NCBI GenBank assembly: GCA_963205295.1
Contig: CAUJIY010000025.1
Span: 1 to 64,000, forward strand
From: Pseudomonadota bacterium
GTDB lineage: Bacteria > Pseudomonadota > Gammaproteobacteria > Steroidobacterales > GCA-2729495
DNA: 64,000 bases
Reading direction: 5' to 3'
A program made the position numbers and the translations under genes. Positions 7,808 to 18,371 of this stretch are shown one piece after another; the stretch's first letter is position 1; each line of letters starts with the position of its first letter. The notes beneath the pieces were generated by a model that worked only from the letters and a program-made list of their open reading frames with translations, was not told where the DNA came from and searched no databases.

Positions 7808-8590
7808 TTAGAGCAGGAACGCCGTGATCATGTAATCGAGGATCAGCACGAGGACCGAGGTGATGACCACCGTGCGCGTGGTAGCCAGCCCGACGCCTTC
7901 GGCGGTCCGCTCCGAGGTGTAACCCTCGAACACGGCCACGAGGCTGGCGGCCACACCGAACACGGCACTTTTCAGGACCCCTTCCCAGACATCTTCCGAT
8001 TCCACGTATTCCTGCATCTGGGACCAGAAGGCGCCATTGTCCACGCCCATGAGCTGAACGCCAACGAAGTAGGCGCCGAGGATGCCGATGCTGCTGAACA
8101 CGGCAGTCAGCAGCGGCACGGAAATGACGCCACCGAGAAAGCGCGGTACCGCGATCCGCCCCATGGGATCGACCGCCATCACCTCCATCGCCGAGAGCTG
8201 ATCCGTGGCGCGCATCAGGCCGATCTCGGCGGTCAGGGCCGTACCGGCACGTCCGGCGAACAGGAGTGCCGTCACCACCGGGCCGAGTTCCTTGAGCAGC
8301 GTCAGGGCGGCACCGGCACCGAGCAGGTCCTCCTGGCGCAGGCGGGAAAATGCGTCATAGCCCTGCAGCCCGATCACCATGCCGACGAAGAAACCCGAGG
8401 TCATGATGATGACGAGCGAGAGCACGCCGGCATTGTGGACCTGGCGCCACACGAGCGCCGGGCGGCGCATGGCGTAGGGCAATGCGCGAAGCATGGCCAT
8501 GAGAAAGAACGCGACGGCGCCGAGCTTGCGCACGGCCGCACCGAGCCGGCGGCCGGCCTGGCCGATAGTGCCGGCTTCAGGCGCCGCCAT
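7808..8590 (-). CDS. mlaE: Phospholipid ABC transporter permease MlaE
   Basis: 260 aa with five to six hydrophobic segments and the MlaE family block ELGPVVTALLFAGRAGTALTAEIGLM. The ATG at 8590 is 7 bases after AGGAGGAG and overlaps the mlaF end by 14 bases. The longer upstream frame runs through mlaF and was not used. Confidence 0.96.
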   Translation of the reverse strand: MAAPEAGTIGQAGRRLGAAVRKLGAVAFFLMAMLRALPYAMRRPALVWRQVHNAGVLSLVIIMTSGFFVGMVIGLQGYDAFSRLRQEDLLGAGAALTLLKELGPVVTALLFAGRAGTALTAEIGLMRATDQLSAMEVMAVDPMGRIAVPRFLGGVISVPLLTAVFSSIGILGAYFVGVQLMGVDNGAFWSQMQEYVESEDVWEGVLKSAVFGVAASLVAVFEGYTSERTAEGVGLATTRTVVITSVLVLILDYMITAFLL

Positions 8591-9395
8591 CGAACAACTC
8601 CTCCTGGTAATCCCGCGCCGGATAGTGGAACGGCACGGGTCCATCCGCCTCCCCGCTCATGAACTGGCGGATGAGCGGGGAAGCCGAGTCCTGCAACTCA
8701 GCCGGGGTGCCAGCCCCGATGACCCGGCCGCCCGACACCACGTAGCAGTAATCCGCGATGGTGTTGATCTGCTCGACGTCGTGGGACACCACCACACTGG
8801 TAACACCGAGAACATCATTGTTGGCCCGGATCAGACGTAGCACCATGCCCATCGAGATCGGGTCAAGGCCCGCGAACGGCTCGTCATAGAGCAGCAGCTC
8901 CGGATCGAGCACCATGGCACGCGCCAGCGCCACGCGCCGCGCCATGCCACCGGAGAGCTCAGCCGGCATCAACGCCGCCGCCCCGCGCAACCCGACCGCG
9001 TGCAGCTTGGTCAGCACCACAGTACGAACCAGCGGCTCCGGCAACCGGGTGTGCTCGCGCAACGGAAAAGCGACGTTCTCGAAAACCGAGTAGTCGGTCA
9101 GCAGGGCCGAGTTCTGGAACAGCATGCCCATGCGGCGACGCAGGGCGTAGAGCCCCGCCCGGTCGAGGGCGGCGACGTCCTCGCCGTCGACCAGCAGCCG
9201 GCCGGCTGCCGGCCTGATCTGGCCCGTGATCATGCGCAGCAGTGTGGTCTTGCCGGTGCCGCTCGGGCCCATGATGGCAGTCACGCCACCGCGCGGCACC
9301 GTCAGCGACAGGCCATCGAAAATCACCCGGCCCGTGCCCGTTGCGTAACGCAGGCCATCGACGGCGATCATGGGTTGTAACGACCCGGCTGTCAT
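8577..9395 (-). CDS. mlaF: Phospholipid ABC transporter ATPase MlaF
   Basis: About 272 aa. An ABC ATPase with Walker A GPSGTGKTT, signature LSGGM, Walker B LLLYDEPF and the H-loop SHDV. It powers MlaFEDB. The first gene of mlaFEDCB. Candidate starts are ATG at 9395 and 9371, neither with a strong ribosome-binding site, so the N-terminus is uncertain by 8 residues. Its promoter should lie in the 277-base gap shared with sufR, where I saw no clear minus-strand promoter. Confidence 0.95.
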   Translation of the reverse strand: MTAGSLQPMIAVDGLRYATGTGRVIFDGLSLTVPRGGVTAIMGPSGTGKTTLLRMITGQIRPAAGRLLVDGEDVAALDRAGLYALRRRMGMLFQNSALLTDYSVFENVAFPLREHTRLPEPLVRTVVLTKLHAVGLRGAAALMPAELSGGMARRVALARAMVLDPELLLYDEPFAGLDPISMGMVLRLIRANNDVLGVTSVVVSHDVEQINTIADYCYVVSGGRVIGAGTPAELQDSASPLIRQFMSGEADGPVPFHYPARDYQEELFDGGA

Positions 9396-9623
9396 GCGCA
9401 CCAACCGCTGAGACTCCGGCTCAGGAGACCGCCATCGTGGACCGGCTGCCCGTCGGCGGTCCGTTCCGGACGATACACGCAGCCCAACCAGCCCAATGCC
9501 CAGCCTGCATGGCTGAATTCTCCAGCGACAAGCGGTGATCGCAGGTCACCATGTGGTGGCGCCTGACGGGAAGCGCGCAGGATACCAGATTGAATGAGCC
9601 CGCTCCCCTGCCAGGCGAGCGGC

Positions 9624-9652
9624 TTGCCCGGTCCTTCAATTCGGACTAATAT
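9624..9652 (+). promoter_or_regulatory. Predicted promoter of the suf operon
   Basis: TTGCCC (9624-9629) and TAATAT (9647-9652) have the ideal 17-base spacer. The expected transcription start is near 9659, about 23 bases before the sufR ATG. The -10 lies inside an Rrf2-type operator. The rest of the 9396-9623 gap shows no gene. Confidence 0.7.
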
Positions 9653-9662
9653 GGTCCCATAT
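9638..9662 (+). promoter_or_regulatory. IscR/SufR-type (Rrf2) operator overlapping the suf -10
   Basis: The core GACTAATATGGTC (9644-9656) fits the IscR type 1 core GACT-RWWWY-AGTC with one mismatch, and the right arm ends in TAT like the consensus. Over the full 25 bases about 17 positions match. Inside it, ATATGGTCCCATAT (9649-9662) is a perfect palindrome. It covers the predicted -10, as expected for autorepression by the first gene, an Rrf2 regulator. This is inference from the motif. Confidence 0.6.
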
Positions 9663-9681
9663 CAACGGCAGGCATCCGCCA

Positions 9682-10151
9682 ATGCTGCGCATCAGCCGCA
9701 TCACGGACTACGGCACCATGATCCTCGTGCACCTCGCTGCACGCGACGGACGGGTGTGCTCGGCCAGCGACGTAGCCGCCGGGACCCACGTGGCGCTGCC
9801 GACGGTGCAGAAAATTCTCAAGCTGCTGACCCGCTCCGGGCTCGTCGTGTCGAGTCGCGGGGCCGACGGCGGCTATTCGCTGGGGCGCCGTGCCGAAGCG
9901 ATCAGTGCAGCCGAAATTCTCGACGTCCTCGACGGCCCGGTCGCAATCACCGAGTGCAGCCACAGCAACAGCCAGTGCGAACTCGAGTCGCTGTGCCAGG
10001 TCGGTGGCGCCTGGCAGAAGATCAACAAGGCGATCCACGCCGCTCTCGATGACATTACGCTGGCGGATCTGGCGCGCCCGGCACGCGACCTGCCGGTGCA
10101 CGCACTCACCCATGGCATCACCCGCACCGTGCACCGCCACGATCGCAACCG

Positions 10152-10155
<4 letters not shown>
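9682..10155 (+). CDS. Rrf2-family regulator of the SUF operon
   Basis: 157 aa Rrf2/IscR-type winged-helix regulator. The N-terminal DNA-binding part is [19 protein letters not shown] with the recognition segment [18 protein letters not shown] (about 39-56). The wing [10 protein letters not shown] follows. A cluster [16 protein letters not shown] (about 92-107) supplies three cysteines, as in [2Fe-2S]-binding family members, so it probably senses Fe-S status and represses its own operon. It is the first gene of the operon and overlaps sufB by ATGA. It belongs to the group annotated as SUF system Fe-S cluster assembly regulator, distinct from cyanobacterial SufR. Confidence 0.92.
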
Positions 10156-11600
<1,445 letters not shown>

Positions 11601-11620
11601 AACCCGGCCCGGAACAAGCC

Positions 11621-12376
11621 ATGCTGCTCATCATCGACAACCTGCACGTCAGCGTGGGTGGCAACGCCATCCTCAAGGGCCTGTCGCTGGAGGTCGGGGC
11701 CGGCGAAGTGCACGCCATCATGGGGCCGAACGGTTCCGGCAAGAGCACGCTCGCTCATGTGCTCGCCGGACGCGACGGCTACGAAGTCACGGCCGGCACC
11801 GTGACGTATCGCGACCGTGACCTGCTGACGATGCCCCCCGAGGAACGGGCCCGCGAGGGCGTGTTCCTGGGATTCCAGTACCCGGTGGAAATCCCCGGGG
11901 TCAACAATCTCTACCTGCTGCGTGCCGCGCTCAATGCCCGTCGCCGCCATCGCGGCGAACAGGAAATCGACGCGATCGCCTTCATGAAGCTCGCCCGCGA
12001 GAAGGCGAAACTGATGCAGATGGGCGAGCAATTCATGAGCCGCGGCGTGAACGAGGGTTTCTCCGGCGGCGAAAAGAAGCGCAACGAGATCTTCCAGATG
12101 ACGATGCTCGAGCCTGAGCTCGCCGTCCTCGACGAGACCGATTCCGGGCTTGACATCGACGCGCTGAAGGTCGTCGCCAACGGCGTGAACAGCCTGCGGA
12201 ACAGCCAGCACGGATTCCTCCTGGTGACCCACTACCAGCGTCTGCTCGACCATATCGCCCCGGACGTCGTGCATGTCCTTGCCGACGGCCGCATCGTGCG
12301 CAGCGGCGACAAGGGCCTGGCGACCGAACTCGAATCGCGCGGCTACGACTGGCTGCGCGCCGGCGCCCCGGCCTGA
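11621..12376 (+). CDS. sufC: Fe-S assembly ATPase SufC
   Basis: 251 aa ABC-type ATPase with Walker A GPNGSGKST (about 34-42), the SufC-specific signature FSGGEKKRNE and Walker B LAVLDETDSGLD. It drives conformational change in the SufBCD complex. It starts 20 bases after sufB, and its stop shares one base with the sufD start (TGATG). Confidence 0.98.
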   Translation: MLLIIDNLHVSVGGNAILKGLSLEVGAGEVHAIMGPNGSGKSTLAHVLAGRDGYEVTAGTVTYRDRDLLTMPPEERAREGVFLGFQYPVEIPGVNNLYLLRAALNARRRHRGEQEIDAIAFMKLAREKAKLMQMGEQFMSRGVNEGFSGGEKKRNEIFQMTMLEPELAVLDETDSGLDIDALKVVANGVNSLRNSQHGFLLVTHYQRLLDHIAPDVVHVLADGRIVRSGDKGLATELESRGYDWLRAGAPA

Positions 12377-13689
12377 TGAGTGAACGTATGGATCCCGGTG
12401 CCTTGAACCGTGCCGTCCGCGACCTCGCAGCGCGTGCTGGTGGTCCGGCCTGGCTGGCGGCCCAGCGGGCGACGGCCCTGCATGAGTTCGAGCAATACGG
12501 CCTGCCGGGTACCGCGACGGAAGACTGGCGCTACACGAACCTCGGCCCCGTAGCGCAGCGCATCGTCGCCGCCAGCAGTGCAGCGGCTGGCCCCGCCGAC
12601 AGCAGCAACGCGGTTCGCGCCCAGATCCCGGCCATAGCAGACGGTGACCTGGCCGTTTTTGTCGATGGCCAGTTCCGCTCCGATCTTTCAAGACTCGGCC
12701 GGGTAGCGGGAGCGGCCTGGGCCGAGGCAGGGACCGCACTGACCGGTCTTCTGGCACCGCCCCCGCAGGACGTTGCAACAGCGGATTCCGGACGCGGGGT
12801 GACGGCTCTCAAGACCGCCCTGCTGCGCGATGGTCTGGTCGTGGATATCGCCGAAAGCGTCGTTCTCGATGCGCCATTGCACCTCGTCTTCCTGCACTCC
12901 CGAAGTACCGCAGCCCATGCGGGCGTGGTCGTGAGGCTCGGCGCGAACAGCATCGCGACCGTGATCGAACATCATCTGGGCTCGGCGTCGGCGGTCGGCA
13001 TGTCGACGACGAAGCTCGCCTGCGCCGCCAGGTCCCGCCTGGCGTTCGTCAAGCTGCAGACCCTTGGCGAGGCGGCCTGCCACCTCGGGACCCAACAGCT
13101 CACCGTCGGCGCCGAGGCCGCCGTCGATCTGCTCCACCTGGATCTCGGCGGACGCCTGGCACGCAACGACCTGACGGTCGAACTGGCAGGTCCCGGCGCC
13201 ACGGTGGTGAGCCACGGACTGTTTTTCGCCGACGGAGCCCGCCACCTCGACAACCACACACGTATCGACCACCGCGCCCCCCGGACCCGCAGCCTCGAGG
13301 TCTATCGCGGTATCGCCGACGACTCCGGCCGCGGTGTCTTCAACGGCCGGATCGTGGTTCACCCCGGCGCCAACCAGACCGACGCCAGGCTGACCAACCA
13401 GAACCTGCTGCTGTCGAACCTCGCCGAGATCGACACCAAACCGGAGCTGGAGATCTATGCGGACGACGTGCGCTGCAGCCACGGCGCCACCACCGGCCAA
13501 CTCGACCGTAACGCCGTGTTTTACCTGCGCTCGCGCGGCATCGGCGCCGAGGAGGCCCGACAGCTGCTGATCGCGTCGTTCGCGCGCGAGATCGTGCGCC
13601 ATCTGCCACCCGGCGGCCTCGAAGCACAGGTCATCGGGATCCTCGAATCGCGACTGCCGGGACTGGCAGCTGCCGGGGCCCGTCCGTGA
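12376..13689 (+). CDS. sufD: Fe-S cluster assembly protein SufD
   Basis: 437 aa. The C-terminal UPF0051 beta-helix contains VRCSHGATTGQLDRNAVFYL, with the Cys and His that in E. coli SufD help hold the nascent cluster at the SufB-SufD interface. The N-terminal part (EDWRYTNL) is typical. It begins in the sufC stop and ends overlapping the sufS GTG start (GTGA). Confidence 0.96.
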   Translation: MSERMDPGALNRAVRDLAARAGGPAWLAAQRATALHEFEQYGLPGTATEDWRYTNLGPVAQRIVAASSAAAGPADSSNAVRAQIPAIADGDLAVFVDGQFRSDLSRLGRVAGAAWAEAGTALTGLLAPPPQDVATADSGRGVTALKTALLRDGLVVDIAESVVLDAPLHLVFLHSRSTAAHAGVVVRLGANSIATVIEHHLGSASAVGMSTTKLACAARSRLAFVKLQTLGEAACHLGTQQLTVGAEAAVDLLHLDLGGRLARNDLTVELAGPGATVVSHGLFFADGARHLDNHTRIDHRAPRTRSLEVYRGIADDSGRGVFNGRIVVHPGANQTDARLTNQNLLLSNLAEIDTKPELEIYADDVRCSHGATTGQLDRNAVFYLRSRGIGAEEARQLLIASFAREIVRHLPPGGLEAQVIGILESRLPGLAAAGARP

Positions 13690-14942
13690 ACCAGCCCAGC
13701 GCGCACGAGCGAGGTGCAGCACCGGTGTTCGATGTCGGGCGTATCCGCGCCGACTTCCCGATCCTGCACGAGGCCATCAACGGTCACCCGCTCGCCTATC
13801 TCGACAATGCCGCCTCGTACCAGCACCCCCGCACGGTGATCGAGGCGATCAGCCGCTACTACGAGCACGATCACGCCAACGTGCATCGCGGCGTGCACAC
13901 GCTCAGCCACCGCGCCACCGAAGCCCAGGAACGCGGCCGCGAGGCGGCCCGACGACTGCTCAACGCCCGCAGCGTACGCGAGATCGTCTTTACCCGTGGC
14001 ACCACCGAAGCCATCAACCTCGTTGCAGCCACCCTCGGCCAGTCACTGCGCCCCGGTGACGAGATCCTCATCTCGCACATGGAGCACCACTCCAACATCG
14101 TGCCGTGGCAACTCGTCTGCGAGCGCAGCAGCGCACGTCTCGTGGTCGTACCAATCAACGACCGTGGCGAGATCCTGCTCGATGAGTACCACCGCCTGCT
14201 CAGTGAGCGCACGCGCCTGGTGGCGATGGCGCACGTATCCAATGCGCTGGGCACCGTCAACCCGGTGGCCGCGATCGTCGCTGCCGCCCGTCAGCGCAAC
14301 ATCCCCGTGCTCCTCGACGGCGCCCAGGCCGTAGCCCACCAGCGCGTGGACGTGCGTGCACTCGACTGCGATTTCTACGCTTTTTCCGGACACAAGATGT
14401 GCGGCCCGACCGGAATCGGTGTCCTCTACGGACGCGAGGAATGGCTGCAGCGACTGCCGCCGTACCAGGGCGGCGGTGACATGATCCTGAGCGTCAGTTT
14501 CAGCGGCACGGTCTACAACGAGCTGCCGTACCGGTTCGAGGCCGGCACCCCGCACGTCGCCGGCGCCGTCGGGCTCGGCGCTGCCATCGAGTACCTGGAG
14601 GCAGTCGGACTCGAGCGGATCGAGCACTACGAGGCCGGCCTGCTGGCCTATGCCACGGAGGCGATCGGCGCCGTTTCCGGTGTGCGGATCATCGGTCAGG
14701 CGGCCCACAAGGCCGGTGTCGTATCGTTCACGGTCGACGGCATCCATCCACACGATCTCGGCACAGTACTCGATCACCAGGGTGTGGCGATCCGTACCGG
14801 ACACCACTGCGCCATGCCGGTCATGGAACGTTTCGGCCTCGCCGGCACGGCGCGCGCTTCGTTTGCGTTCTACAACACCACGGCCGAGATCGACCGGCTG
14901 GTGGCCGCCCTGGCAGTCGCCAGACGGATGCTGCAACCGTGA
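13686..14942 (+). CDS. sufS: Cysteine desulfurase SufS
   Basis: 418 aa class V aminotransferase fold. The PLP lysine is in FSGHKMCGP (about 235), and RTGHHCAMP (about 373) carries the persulfide Cys. The GHHC loop without a long insertion is typical of type II desulfurases. The GTG start overlaps the sufD stop. Its sulfur acceptor here is probably SufU, encoded next. Confidence 0.97.
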   Translation: MNQPSAHERGAAPVFDVGRIRADFPILHEAINGHPLAYLDNAASYQHPRTVIEAISRYYEHDHANVHRGVHTLSHRATEAQERGREAARRLLNARSVREIVFTRGTTEAINLVAATLGQSLRPGDEILISHMEHHSNIVPWQLVCERSSARLVVVPINDRGEILLDEYHRLLSERTRLVAMAHVSNALGTVNPVAAIVAAARQRNIPVLLDGAQAVAHQRVDVRALDCDFYAFSGHKMCGPTGIGVLYGREEWLQRLPPYQGGGDMILSVSFSGTVYNELPYRFEAGTPHVAGAVGLGAAIEYLEAVGLERIEHYEAGLLAYATEAIGAVSGVRIIGQAAHKAGVVSFTVDGIHPHDLGTVLDHQGVAIRTGHHCAMPVMERFGLAGTARASFAFYNTTAEIDRLVAALAVARRMLQP

Positions 14943-15400
14943 CGACGGATGCGCAGCTCAGCCGGCTGTATCAGGACATCGTCCTGCGCCACAGCCGCAA
15001 CCCGCACAACCAGCGCCGCATAGAGGCGGCACAGGCGCACGCCGACGGTCACAACCCGCTGTGCGGCGACCGGATAACCGTCTATCTGCAACTGGAGCAC
15101 GGGCACATCCGCGAAGCCGCATTCGAAGCCGTCGGCTGCGCCATCTCGCTGGCGTCAGCTTCGATGCTGACGGATGCGATCACCGGGTGCAGCACTGCCG
15201 AGGCGCTGAACCTCGCCGGCGAAGTCGAGGCACGGCTGGCCGGACAGCCGGCAACGCGGGATCTCGGCGAGATCGAGGCCCTGTCGGGCGTGCGCGCCTA
15301 CCCGGCGCGGGTGCGCTGCGCCACGCTGCCCTGGCGGACGCTGCAGGCGGCACTGACCGGCGCGGCACAGACGGTCAGCACCGAGGCGGAAACGCGATGA
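14939..15400 (+). CDS. sufU: Zinc-dependent sulfurtransferase SufU
   Basis: 153 aa IscU-like fold. The ligand residues are visible: Cys in NPLCGDR (about 42), Cys in EAVGCAISLAS (about 67) and Cys in RVRCATLPW (about 128). The insertion between the second and third Cys regions and the adjacent sufS are typical of SufU, which takes persulfide from SufS, rather than scaffold IscU. No sufE is in the operon. The GTG start overlaps the sufS stop, and its end overlaps sufT. Confidence 0.92.
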   Translation: MTTDAQLSRLYQDIVLRHSRNPHNQRRIEAAQAHADGHNPLCGDRITVYLQLEHGHIREAAFEAVGCAISLASASMLTDAITGCSTAEALNLAGEVEARLAGQPATRDLGEIEALSGVRAYPARVRCATLPWRTLQAALTGAAQTVSTEAETR

Positions 15401-15954
15401 TGTTCGGCCCCATGAACGAACCGGTGACGCTCAGGCGCGATCTGGATGCACTGACCGTACCTGCGGGGATCCCGGAGCGGCTCGAACGCAGCTCCCTCGT
15501 CTACATCACGCAGGCCATGGGAGGCAGTTTCACCATTTACTTCGAGGGCAATCTCTATCGGGTCGCCGGTAAGGATGCCGATGCACTCGGTCGCGAAGTA
15601 CCGCCGGTACCGGTGCTGCAACCGGGTGCCACGGATGATGATTTCCGCACGCTGGTCTGGGACCAGATGCGCACGGTCTATGATCCGGAGATCCCGATCA
15701 ATATCGTCGACCTCGGGCTGGTTTACGATTGCCACATCGTCAAGGACCCCCAGTCGGGCTCGCGCGCCGTCGACGTCCAGATGACCGTCACGGCACCCGG
15801 CTGCGGCATGGGCGAGATTCTCGTCGAGGAGGTGCGCGAGAAGATCAGCCTGTTGCCGACGGTCACCGCGGTGGCCGTCGAACTGGTCTACGACCCACCC
15901 TGGAACCAGAGCATGATGTCGGAAGCTGCCCGGCTCGAAGCCGGCCTGCTCTGA
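15397..15954 (+). CDS. sufT: Fe-S assembly protein SufT (MIP18/DUF59 family)
   Basis: 185 aa. The C-terminal DUF59 domain (about 85-175) has VYDPEIPINIVDLGLVYDC and MTVTAPGCGMGEILVEEV, with the conserved Asp-Pro-Glu and the single Cys. SufT family members help mature Fe-S proteins. It begins in the sufU stop (ATGATGA), and a second ATG one codon later is equally possible. It is the last Fe-S gene of the operon, and the phosphatase gene follows after 8 bases. Confidence 0.93.
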   Translation: MMFGPMNEPVTLRRDLDALTVPAGIPERLERSSLVYITQAMGGSFTIYFEGNLYRVAGKDADALGREVPPVPVLQPGATDDDFRTLVWDQMRTVYDPEIPINIVDLGLVYDCHIVKDPQSGSRAVDVQMTVTAPGCGMGEILVEEVREKISLLPTVTAVAVELVYDPPWNQSMMSEAARLEAGLL

Positions 15955-15962
15955 CCGCGATC

Positions 15963-16469
15963 ATGGCGGCAGCCAGGCGACTCACGCTCCTGCGGCACGC
16001 CAGCGCCGCGCCAGCCGACTCCGGCACTCCGGACCAGCAGCGCCCGCTCGACGAATCAGGCGAGCGCGACGCGCCGCTGATGGGACAACGCCTGCGTGAC
16101 AGTGGGGCACGGCCGTCGCTGCTGCTGACGAGTCCGGCACGGCGCGCGCTGCAGACGGCGTACTTCGTGGCGCAGGAACTCGCTTATCCCCGCGAGTTCC
16201 TCCAGCGGGAAGCCGAACTGTACCTGGCGCCACCGAAGCTGATCCTCGAGGTGCTGGCGCGCCAGGACGAAGCGTTCCACGATATCCTGGTCTGCGGCCA
16301 CAACCCGGGCCTCACGGACCTTGCCAACCGGCTGACGGGCGCCGGTATCGGCAACATTCCGCCCTGCGGGCTGGTCGTGATCGAAGCGCCGATCACGCAG
16401 TGGTGCGACCTCGATACCGGCGCACGCCTGGTCCTGTTCGACTATCCGGGGCGTATCCCGACACCATGA
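15963..16469 (+). CDS. SixA-like phosphohistidine phosphatase (histidine phosphatase superfamily)
   Basis: 168 aa with the phosphohistidine motif LLRHASAA near the N-terminus (RHA, about residues 10-12) and the second catalytic His in VCGHNPGLTDL (about 114). SixA removes phosphate from HPt or NPr proteins in E. coli. The substrate here is unknown. It is close behind sufT on the same strand and probably rides on the suf transcript. It converges on sppA with a 22-base gap. Confidence 0.85.
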   Translation: MAAARRLTLLRHASAAPADSGTPDQQRPLDESGERDAPLMGQRLRDSGARPSLLLTSPARRALQTAYFVAQELAYPREFLQREAELYLAPPKLILEVLARQDEAFHDILVCGHNPGLTDLANRLTGAGIGNIPPCGLVVIEAPITQWCDLDTGARLVLFDYPGRIPTP

Positions 16470-16491
16470 ACCCCCGCCACGTCGCCCACCA

Positions 16492-18351
16492 TCACGGCGT
16501 CGCGCAGTTGCACAGGTAATACAGGCCACGCGGATCGTTCAACGCCGCCAGTTCCTGCCAGCCATCCCCGGCGGCCCGCAGCAGTTCCTGCGCCGGCGAG
16601 GACTCCGCCGACCACCGCAGCCCGAGGCGTGCGAAGTTGCCAAGGATGCGCACTCCGTACTGGCGCACCAGCTGCTCGAACAGCGAGAGTTCCGGCTCGA
16701 CGTACTCGATGGTGTAACTGCCCTCAGCCAGGCTGGCCCGCTGCGCTGCCGCCGCGAGCGCTGCCGGCAGGTCGCCGAGCGCATCCACCAGGCCGAGTTC
16801 CCTGGCGTCGGTCCCGATCCAGACCCGGCCGCGTGCGATCTCGTCAACCCGCGCCGGATCCATGTCGCGCGCTTCGGCCACGTGGCCGATGAAGATGCGG
16901 TAGGCGTCCTGCACGCTCTGCTCGAGGATGTTGCGCGCCTCGGCACCGAGCGGCCGATCGAGCCGCGCCTGGCCGGCCAGCGCGGTCGTGCCGATGCCGT
17001 CGACGTGGATGCCGAGTGCAGCAAGCCCGCGATCCACGGTCGGCACCAGCGCGCCAACGCCGATCGATCCCGTGATGGTCGCCTCGCTCGCCCAGATCTC
17101 GTCGGCCGGCATCGAGATGTAATAGCCACCCGAGGCCGCCAGGCTACCCATGGACACAACCAGCGGCTTGCCGGTGGCCTTCAGGCTGTCGATTTCGGCG
17201 CGCACGACCTCCGAGGCGAACATGCTCCCACCGGGGCTGTCCACCCGCAGCACGACCGCGCGAATGCCCTCGTCGAGCGCCGCCTGGCGCAGCAGTGCGG
17301 CGAGCGTATCGCCACCGATCTCGCCGGGTGCCGCTTCACCGTCGACGATCTGCCCGGCGGCGACGATCACCCCTACCCTGTCGCCACCCATGGTCGGCGA
17401 CTTCGTGCGCTGCACCACCGCGAGGTAGGAGCGCCAGTCGATGGCGTTGTACCCGGCATCGGTCTGGCCATCGTCTTCGCCCACCAGTTCCGTCATGTGC
17501 TCACGAAACTGCTGGCGGCTCATCAGCTCGTCCACCAGGCCGCGATTGACGGCGACCCGGGCGGCGGAGCCTCCCGCGGCCTGCAGGTGCTGCGGAAAAT
17601 TGTTGGCGTAGTCGTCCAGGCTGCCGGCCGGCAGCTCGCGGGCAGCGACCACATCGCGCTGGTAGACCTGCCACATGCCCTGCAGCCACTGCCGGCTGGC
17701 GGTCTTGTCCTCCTCGGACATGTCGTCGCGGATGAAGGGCTCGACAAAGGACTTGTACTCCCCCACGCGAAAGACGTTCAGGTCCACGCGCAGCTTGTCG
17801 AGGGCACCCTTGAGGAACGTGCGGTAATACCCGAAGCCGTCGATGAATACCGCCCCGAGGTCGTTCAGGTAAACCTCGTCCGCATGCGCCGCGATGTAGT
17901 ACTGGGCCTGATCGTAGGAGTCGCCCAGTGCCACCACCTTCTTGCCGGCTGCCCGCGCGCGCTGCAGGGCCGTGGCGATCGCCTGCAGTTTCGGCACCCC
18001 GTTTGCCTCGAGCAACTCAAGGCGCAGCACGATTGCGGCAATCCGCTCGTCCGCCGCTGCCGCATCGATGGCGTCGACCAGGTCCCGCACCAGGACCTGG
18101 TGGACGCCGTCGCCGCGCAACTCGCCCAGAGCCCGCGTCAGCGGATCGCCAGCCAGTTGCTCGACGAGTTCCCCTTCGGGATCGACGAGCAGGGCGGCAC
18201 CATCCGGCACCGACAGCGGCGGCTCGCCGAGGCCGATGAGCAGGACGGCAAAGATCGCCAGCAGCAGCACGAGGTGCAGCACGCGGCGCAGGGCATTGAG
18301 ACCCCGCCAGAACCAGCTCAGCATGCGGAAGAAAGGATTGGATGATTTCAT
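16492..18351 (-). CDS. sppA: Signal peptide peptidase SppA, 67K type
   Basis: 619 aa. One N-terminal membrane anchor (LHLVLLLAIFAVLLIGLG, about residues 25-42) precedes tandem S49 domains. The general-base Lys is in VGEYKSFVEPF (about 200) of the first domain, and the nucleophile Ser is in MGSLAASGGYY (about 400) of the second, as in E. coli SppA. It degrades cleaved signal peptides in the inner membrane. The start at 18351 follows TGAGG. It lies 20 bases after the PQQ-type dehydrogenase gene. Confidence 0.95.
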   Translation of the reverse strand: MKSSNPFFRMLSWFWRGLNALRRVLHLVLLLAIFAVLLIGLGEPPLSVPDGAALLVDPEGELVEQLAGDPLTRALGELRGDGVHQVLVRDLVDAIDAAAADERIAAIVLRLELLEANGVPKLQAIATALQRARAAGKKVVALGDSYDQAQYYIAAHADEVYLNDLGAVFIDGFGYYRTFLKGALDKLRVDLNVFRVGEYKSFVEPFIRDDMSEEDKTASRQWLQGMWQVYQRDVVAARELPAGSLDDYANNFPQHLQAAGGSAARVAVNRGLVDELMSRQQFREHMTELVGEDDGQTDAGYNAIDWRSYLAVVQRTKSPTMGGDRVGVIVAAGQIVDGEAAPGEIGGDTLAALLRQAALDEGIRAVVLRVDSPGGSMFASEVVRAEIDSLKATGKPLVVSMGSLAASGGYYISMPADEIWASEATITGSIGVGALVPTVDRGLAALGIHVDGIGTTALAGQARLDRPLGAEARNILEQSVQDAYRIFIGHVAEARDMDPARVDEIARGRVWIGTDARELGLVDALGDLPAALAAAAQRASLAEGSYTIEYVEPELSLFEQLVRQYGVRILGNFARLGLRWSAESSPAQELLRAAGDGWQELAALNDPRGLYYLCNCATP

Positions 18352-18371
18352 GTAAACCTCAGGCAATGCCG

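Noticed and set aside
9421-9639. Minus-strand 72-codon frame in the mlaF-sufR gap
   Set aside because: No ribosome-binding site, no similarity seen, and it covers the suf promoter region.
16882-18345. Long open frame on the plus strand opposite sppA
   Set aside because: It mirrors the codon pattern of a clear SppA gene in GC-rich DNA and has no recognisable motifs.
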